Shown: positions 22,096 through 26,219 of the stretch, piece by piece | Layout of the letters: each line of letters opens with the position of its first letter | Position numbering within the stretch: the first letter of the stretch is position 1 | Position numbers and translations under genes: made by a program | Notes under the pieces: model-generated | What the model was told of the DNA's origin: nothing | What the model saw: only the letters and a program-made list of their open reading frames with translations | Databases searched by the model: none | Origin: CAYYJM01 sp964471755 | GTDB lineage: Bacteria > Planctomycetota > Planctomycetia > Gemmatales > Gemmataceae | Reading direction: 5' to 3' | Length of the DNA: 26,219 nt | Assembly: GCA_964471755.1 (NCBI GenBank) | Contig: CAYYJM010000061.1 | Coordinates: 1-26,219 of the forward strand

Positions 22096-23367
22096 TTATG
22101 GCACGAGACGCTCGCCCTTGAGCAGGCGGTCGAGATCCTGCCGCAGTTGCTCACGCAGGTTCGGGCGAGCGCCACGGTAGTACGCCTGGAGCGTGCCGTC
22201 CTTGCCGATGACCAGAACGGTCGGCAAAGCGTTCGTCTTCAACGTTGCCAGGGCGTCCGCCTTCGGATCGAGCAGCAGCTTGCCCTGATAGCCTTGCTTC
22301 TCGGCAAAGCGCGTCACGTCGGCCGATTTCTCACCGACCGCGACGCCGACGATGTTCACTCCCTTCTCGGAGTACGTCTGCACGAACTGATTCAGGCCCG
22401 GCATGTCCTGGATGCTCGGCGCGGCCCAGGTCGCCCAGAAGTACAGGACGAGAATCTTGCCCTGGTACGCGCTCAGGTCTGCCTTGCTGCCGTCGAGGTG
22501 AGCCAGGGTCAGGGCCGGGGCCGGCTTGCCCAGCAATGCCGTCACGTCGCTGTCGAGCAGAGCGTCGGTCAGGTCGTTCACCTTGCGCGATCCCTCCGGC
22601 GGGTTCGCCACGAACGTGTTCGCGTCCGGCTTCGCGTCCAGGTTCCACTTGAGCCGGGCGTTCAGGTTCAACTCGAACGTCTTGTTCTCGCCCAGCGGCA
22701 CGCGAACCGTGGTGTGCATCTCCACCGGCACGGGGCGATCGCCCGTCGTCAGCCGAACCTCGATCTCGCGGCCGTCCGCCATGCCGAGCCGGAAGGCCTG
22801 GAGTTTCTGCCCGGCCGACTCGACCAGACCGAGATCGACCACCTTGACCGTCTGCGTCATCACGTGGCCGATGAGGTCCGTCTTGAGCAGGAAGTCGAGC
22901 CCGGCTCCGCGCAGGGCCTGTCGGGTCAAGGCGTCGTGCTGGAGGTCGTCCAGCGGTTTGCTGCTCGGCGTCTGCGAGAAGAGCTTTCGGCCCGTCAGCA
23001 GGCGCGTCAGGGTCTTGCCGTCGGCGACGACCAGCAGCTCGCCGTCCGCCCCGTTCCGCGGCGAGGACGCTTCCAGACGCACCTTTGTCGGGCCGGCGGC
23101 GACGATGTGCAGGGTGTTTCGGCCGGTGCGCTCGGGGCCATTGCCTGCCGTCTTCCAGTCGCAGACGGCCTCGACGCTGTAGGCCTGGGTGGCCGCCAGC
23201 ACCCGCGCGGCCTGGCGGACCAGGGTGTCGAACTTGCGCTCGGCCTCGGTCGGGCCGCTCGGCGGCCGTGGCGGGGCCGGCGGTCCTTCCTGCTGGGCCG
23301 GGCTCGGCACCGCGACGAAACCCAATCCCGCGAACAGCACGACCGTCGTGATCATCAGGGAACGCAT
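22096..23367 (-). CDS. Exported DUF2092-like protein fused to cysteine-less thioredoxin/TlpA-like domain
   Basis: The product has 423 residues. I chose the ATG at 23367, with AAAGGA seven bases upstream, over an ATG 27 bases earlier that overlaps the preceding gene. A signal peptide (1-25) and a proline-rich linker lead into a DUF2092/LolA-like beta domain (about 45-255). The C-terminal redoxin domain (about 277-418) has GKPAPALTL, the strand KILVLYFW, and the cis-proline segment LPTVLVIG (381-388). The active site, however, reads WAAPS (314-318), so both cysteines of the expected WCxPC are replaced by A315 and S318. The domain probably keeps its fold but cannot do thiol-disulfide exchange. 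It acts outside the cytoplasmic membrane. The gene lies 23 bases after the DUF4214-like gene and is probably cotranscribed with it. Confidence 0.8.
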   Translation of the reverse strand: MRSLMITTVVLFAGLGFVAVPSPAQQEGPPAPPRPPSGPTEAERKFDTLVRQAARVLAATQAYSVEAVCDWKTAGNGPERTGRNTLHIVAAGPTKVRLEASSPRNGADGELLVVADGKTLTRLLTGRKLFSQTPSSKPLDDLQHDALTRQALRGAGLDFLLKTDLIGHVMTQTVKVVDLGLVESAGQKLQAFRLGMADGREIEVRLTTGDRPVPVEMHTTVRVPLGENKTFELNLNARLKWNLDAKPDANTFVANPPEGSRKVNDLTDALLDSDVTALLGKPAPALTLAHLDGSKADLSAYQGKILVLYFWATWAAPSIQDMPGLNQFVQTYSEKGVNIVGVAVGEKSADVTRFAEKQGYQGKLLLDPKADALATLKTNALPTVLVIGKDGTLQAYYRGARPNLREQLRQDLDRLLKGERLVP

Positions 23368-23390
23368 GGAGAAATCCTTTCCTCTTCGGG

Positions 23391-24998
23391 TCATGGCTGG
23401 TAGGAGAACTGGTTCAGGTCACTGCCCTGCTGCACGGCCGCCCGCAGCGTGGAGAGATCGGGCAGGTCACGCGGCACGCCGGGACTGTTCAGCACCCGGT
23501 TCCACAGATCCTCGACGCGCTGGTAGTCAGCCCGAACGTGAGCGACCGATCGCTGCATCTGAGTCCACGAGTCGCGCTGCTGAACCACCTGGCGAAGTTC
23601 GAGCAGCGAGTTTTGCAGCGTCCGCAACTCCGACTGCACCGAGGCGATGACAGGCGACTGAAACGCATACGGGGTCAACGCCGTCGAGAGGCTGACGCAC
23701 TGGGCGATGGCCTCGTCCAGGCGGCGTAGGCCGGGCAGCGTCGCCGTCGGCTGAGACGGGCCGCCGATGTTGACGGGCAGGCCGCCACTGCCTGCGGTGT
23801 AGGGCACCGGCTGCCACGGATCGGCCGGGCCGGTCCCCGCCGCACCGCCGTAATCCGACAGCCTGTTCAGTGCCAGGCCCACGTCGTACCACGCCTGAGC
23901 GATCCGGCGATCGACGTTCCCCTGACGCATCTGGTACGAGATCTGGTCCGCGTCCGTACGCAGGCGTACCAGGGTGGCCTGTAGGTCCGATCGACGTGCG
24001 CCGAGCTTGACCTCGACCTTGAACTGATCCACGCCGGCGTGGAAGGCCTCCGCATCGCGCATCAGCCGTTCGACCGTCCAGTCACGTGGAGTGGTACTCT
24101 TCAGGATCGACTCGAAAACGTGCGTCTCGCGGTGCAGTGCGGCCGTACGGTTGACGAATTCGTCGAAGCCGGTCTGATCGATGCAACCCGGCCCGATCGG
24201 CCCGGAGGGCAGGGGCGGCGGTGGCGGCTCTGGCAGCACGATCGGTGTCGGCACCGTATCGCGGATCGCAGCCACGATCTGGTAGACCTGCTCGACGTAC
24301 TGACGCGAGGTCGGAGCCGTTGGCCCGGCCTGAGCCAGGGTTGCACGCAGGGCGTCCACTGTGGTTTGCAGGTTCGTCAGGGCCTGCGTGAACGCGGCCG
24401 GGTTGTTGGCCGGTCGGGCCAGCACGAAGCGGTTGGCCTCGGCCGACGTGAGCAGGTTGTTCGCCTGACTCTGAGCCAGCCAGCCGCGACTGCCGGGCAG
24501 CTCCGCCTGGACCGACTGTGTCAGTAACTGACTGGTCGTCACCAGCCGCAGCGGCAGATCACGCGGCGGCAGCGACACGGGAGGCTGGGTGGGATTGGGA
24601 GCCTGCCAGTCGGCCCCGCGCAGGAATTCGCGGGACCAGGCGAGTCGGTCGCCACGGAAGCTGTCGAACTTGCCGAGCCAGTAATTCATGTCGCGCTGAG
24701 TGGGCTGGCGACGAAGCGCCACGCTGAAGGCCGCCTGGATCCAGGTGGCCGGGTCGCGTCGATTGCGAGCGAAGCACTCATCGCTGGCCAGGACGTAGGC
24801 ATGCACCTCGCTGGCGGGAGTACCGCGTTGCATGCTGCGAATCCAGGCGGAGAGTTCCTCCGGGCCGGGGTCGCGGCCCAGGTAGTCGCGGAAGAGACCG
24901 CGAACAAAGCCGGCCGTGTCGATGAACTGGGCCGCCAGTGGTGCGGCTGGCACGAGGAGTGCCAGCATCAATGCGGCGTAGCGAAAGCGTCCTGCCAT
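23391..24998 (-). CDS. Secreted protein with N-terminal DUF4214-like motifs and helical C-terminal region
   Basis: I chose the ATG at 24998, giving 535 residues that begin with a classical signal peptide (about 1-24, ending LAAQ); the frame extends to 25103 but the extra residues are not signal-like. No strong Shine-Dalgarno precedes the ATG. Residues 39-52 (YLGRDPGPEELSAW) and a weaker repeat about 83-108 (ending in YWLGKFD) resemble the DUF4214 motif found in secreted repeat proteins. The remainder is long helices with a proline-rich break (PEPPPPPLP) near the middle, and no catalytic motif. It is probably periplasmic or surface-attached and in one transcript with the thioredoxin-like gene downstream. 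The function is unknown. Confidence 0.72.
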   Translation of the reverse strand: MAGRFRYAALMLALLVPAAPLAAQFIDTAGFVRGLFRDYLGRDPGPEELSAWIRSMQRGTPASEVHAYVLASDECFARNRRDPATWIQAAFSVALRRQPTQRDMNYWLGKFDSFRGDRLAWSREFLRGADWQAPNPTQPPVSLPPRDLPLRLVTTSQLLTQSVQAELPGSRGWLAQSQANNLLTSAEANRFVLARPANNPAAFTQALTNLQTTVDALRATLAQAGPTAPTSRQYVEQVYQIVAAIRDTVPTPIVLPEPPPPPLPSGPIGPGCIDQTGFDEFVNRTAALHRETHVFESILKSTTPRDWTVERLMRDAEAFHAGVDQFKVEVKLGARRSDLQATLVRLRTDADQISYQMRQGNVDRRIAQAWYDVGLALNRLSDYGGAAGTGPADPWQPVPYTAGSGGLPVNIGGPSQPTATLPGLRRLDEAIAQCVSLSTALTPYAFQSPVIASVQSELRTLQNSLLELRQVVQQRDSWTQMQRSVAHVRADYQRVEDLWNRVLNSPGVPRDLPDLSTLRAAVQQGSDLNQFSYQP

Positions 24999-25102
24999 GC
25001 ATGTAGCCCGTGTGACCGAGAATCCATCCCGAGGCCGCAACGGCGAAGGGTCGTCCCTGTTGTACCACAAGTCAGGGAGAAGGGGAAGAAGAGGAAATGA
25101 CA

Positions 25103-25129
25103 ACGGCCGATGAGGAACTCATCGGCCGT
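25103..25129 (-). terminator. Hairpin terminator candidate after tRNA-fMet
   Basis: A perfect 12-bp stem (25103-25114 with 25118-25129) has a 3-base loop. It starts 22 bases beyond the 3' end of the minus-strand tRNA gene. On the minus strand the stem is followed by the mildly T-rich TGTCATTTCCTC, so intrinsic termination is plausible. A smaller palindrome, CAAGATTCTTG, lies between it and the tRNA at 25133-25143. Confidence 0.55.
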
Positions 25130-25151
25130 CATTCAAGATTCTTGTAAGTTA

Positions 25152-25223
25152 TTGCGGCGACAGGATTTGAACCTGTGACCTCCAGGTTATGAGCCTGGCG
25201 AGCTACCACTGCTCCACGCCGCG
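25152..25223 (-). tRNA. Initiator tRNA-Met (CAT)
   Basis: A full cloverleaf of 72 nt without encoded CCA is present. The acceptor strand CGCGGCG pairs with CGCCGCA leaving C1 and A72 unpaired, the hallmark of bacterial initiator tRNA. The D stem is GAGC/GCTC with A11:U24, also initiator-specific. The anticodon stem is CCAGG/CCTGG with loop CTCATAA, and the T stem is ACAGG/CCTGT with loop TTCAAAT. The anticodon CAT is at 25192-25190. The anticodon stem has A29:U41 where most initiators have the first of three G:C pairs. It stands alone; no other RNA gene is adjacent. Confidence 0.95.
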
Positions 25224-25256
25224 GTCATTCGTGTGGGTTGTTTACCACACACCCTT

Positions 25257-25285
25257 ACTATAGACGGCTCTCCCTCCGAAGGGAA
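25257..25285 (-). promoter_or_regulatory. Promoter candidate for tRNA-fMet
   Basis: Read on the minus strand, a -10 like TATAGT lies at 25262-25257, 33 bases before the tRNA 5' end. The -35 position (25285-25280, TTCCCT) is poor. Spacing is 17 bases. The -10 is five of six to consensus, but the -35 is weak, so confidence is limited. Confidence 0.35.
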
Positions 25286-25338
25286 GGGGGAAATCGAAGA
25301 AATCCGGCAACTCGCGGATTGCGCCTCGCGGACGACGT

Positions 25339-25371
25339 AGACCGGAGCGAGAAGGGGACTCGCTCCGGTCT
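25339..25371. terminator. Perfect GC-rich hairpin after the DUF4214 repeat protein
   Basis: A 13-bp perfect stem (25339-25351 with 25359-25371) has a 7-base loop, 18 bases beyond the stop of the minus-strand gene ending at 25390. No U-tract follows. It separates that gene from the tRNA gene promoter. Confidence 0.45.
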
Positions 25372-25389
25372 GTGCCCCTGTGTCGGCGC

Positions 25390-26219
25390 TCAGGGCACGT
25401 TCTGCGCTGCCTGAGCGTCATTCTCCGCACTGCTCAGGAAGCTGACCATCAGCGCGGAATACGTCAGTGATCCGGACTGCAGGGCGGCCTCGGCACCCGC
25501 GCTACCGGCATCGCTGGGCCGATGGAAGTAGCCCACGTACAGGCTCTCGGTGGCCAGGCCCGCTCCCTCAGCCGAGTGCAAGAATGCCTGCACGACCGAC
25601 GCCCGGCTGGCCCCACCAGCCAGTTGCGCTTCCCAGCTGGCCAGCCCGCCAGCATCCGGCTCGCGACCCAGGAGTTGCTGGTACAACTGGGTGACGAAGT
25701 CGGCATTGCTCGAGTGAGCGTTGGTGAACTCCGCCGAGGTCAGGATGCCCGTGATCACCTGCGATTCGTCCTGGGTGGCCAGCAGCAGATTCACCCAGCC
25801 GGTCGCGCCCGGATCGCCCACGGCCGTCCGACCGAGGAACGTCTGGTAGTAATACTCGACCTGCTCCTGCCGATGCTCCTGCGAGTTGACGAAGGCGTTG
25901 ACGGCCACGTCCCGGCTCAGGCCAGCGTTCAGTTGCTGCACCCAGCCATCGACCTCGCCCGCCGAGCCCTCGCGTCCCAGCACCTGATGGTACAGTCCCT
26001 GGATGAAGGCCTGATTACTGTTCGCGGTGGGGTGCGGCGTGTAAAGGTCCGGTGCCGGATTCAGAGCGAACGCCGGATGGAACCAGACGTCGTCCGTCTC
26101 CGTCGCCGTGTTGTCCGCCGGGTTGGTGTCCGTACTGAAGGCATCGACCGTGGCTGTGGCGGTGTTGGCCAGCGTCAGCGACGTTGGCACCGCCAGGGTG
26201 GACGTGACCGTGTAGACGA
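25390..26219 (-). CDS. C-terminal end of a large surface protein with DUF11-like and four DUF4214 repeats (partial)
   Basis: The frame stays open to the window edge, so the N-terminus lies outside; about 275 residues are visible. The first part (VPTSLTLANTATATV...NPADNTAT) has the threonine/asparagine-rich look of the end of a DUF11/Calx-like adhesin repeat. Four DUF4214-type units follow: one with LYHQVLGREGSAGEVDGW, one with YYQTFLGR and GATGW, one with LYQQLLGREPDAGGLASW, and a last shortened one with LYVGYFHRP. Each ends in an F-x-x-S-x-E block. Such C-terminal DUF4214 strings occur on exported or S-layer-like proteins of Planctomycetes. No enzyme motif is seen. A GTG at 26190 is not taken as the start, because the domain clearly continues upstream. 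Confidence 0.75.
   Translation of the reverse strand, partial: VYTVTSTLAVPTSLTLANTATATVDAFSTDTNPADNTATETDDVWFHPAFALNPAPDLYTPHPTANSNQAFIQGLYHQVLGREGSAGEVDGWVQQLNAGLSRDVAVNAFVNSQEHRQEQVEYYYQTFLGRTAVGDPGATGWVNLLLATQDESQVITGILTSAEFTNAHSSNADFVTQLYQQLLGREPDAGGLASWEAQLAGGASRASVVQAFLHSAEGAGLATESLYVGYFHRPSDAGSAGAEAALQSGSLTYSALMVSFLSSAENDAQAAQNVP

Noticed and set aside
22039..23403. A 454-codon open frame on the plus strand opposite the thioredoxin-like gene
   Set aside because: The opposite strand has signal peptide, redoxin landmarks and a Shine-Dalgarno; the plus frame is rich in H, Q and R with no recognisable fold.
25103..25223. tRNA-fMet as the attachment site of the dpd island
   Set aside because: No integrase is present, the tRNA lies 7 kb from queD with ordinary genes between, and I saw no repeated copy of the tRNA 3' end near the island edge.
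1..26219. CRISPR array, insertion sequence or transposase
   Set aside because: No regularly spaced repeats, no terminal inverted repeats around a DDE or recombinase gene, and no such gene among the real coding regions.

Overview
The window looks like high-GC bacterial DNA from a planctomycete, probably of the Gemmata type. Four things suggest this: strong G/C third-position bias, a very large membrane-anchored protein with an N-terminal CxxC/CxxC zinc ribbon, secreted DUF4214-like proteins, and a DUF2092-like/thioredoxin-fold exported protein. This assignment is inferred from family content; no 16S or taxonomic marker is present.

Positions 1-18220 hold most of a dpd island, the system that inserts 7-deazaguanine bases (preQ0, then 7-amido-7-deazaguanine) into DNA and restricts unmodified DNA. 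A plus-strand operon (1-13208) encodes the restriction-side proteins in the order dpdF (5' end cut by the window), dpdG, dpdH, dpdI, dpdJ, dpdK, dpdD. Almost every junction is a 4-bp ATGA or GTGA overlap. It converges, 15 bp apart, on a minus-strand operon (18220 down to 13224) that encodes the modification side: queD (preQ0 precursor synthesis), a YaaA/DUF6884-like protein that is the DpdC candidate, a DGQQR protein (DpdB copy 2), the DNA transglycosylase DpdA, and a second DGQQR protein (DpdB copy 1). DpdA keeps both catalytic aspartates and the zinc site of the tRNA-guanine transglycosylase family. QueD would supply pathway intermediate, DpdA with the DpdB pair would place preQ0 in DNA, the DpdC candidate would convert it to the amide, and the F/G/H/I/J/K/D proteins would sense and attack unmodified DNA. 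dpdE and queC/queE/folE are not in the window.

Positions 18221-26219 look like ordinary chromosome. There is a 385-bp spacer with a promoter candidate, a 1053-residue membrane-anchored protein built from two diverged copies of a roughly 430-residue module, a short secreted-protein gene truncated by an in-frame stop, and a DUF2092-like/thioredoxin-fold protein whose CxxC cysteines are gone. Next come a secreted DUF4214-like protein, an initiator tRNA-Met, and the C-terminal end of a large surface protein with DUF11-like and four DUF4214 repeats. Several genes are followed by perfect GC-rich hairpins without clear U-tracts.

The most interesting points are the convergent two-operon dpd layout, the duplicated DpdB flanking DpdA, a DpdK whose HxK catalytic pair reads as P/V, an ArcS-like PCx3K motif in the DpdC candidate, and the cysteine-less thioredoxin-like protein.
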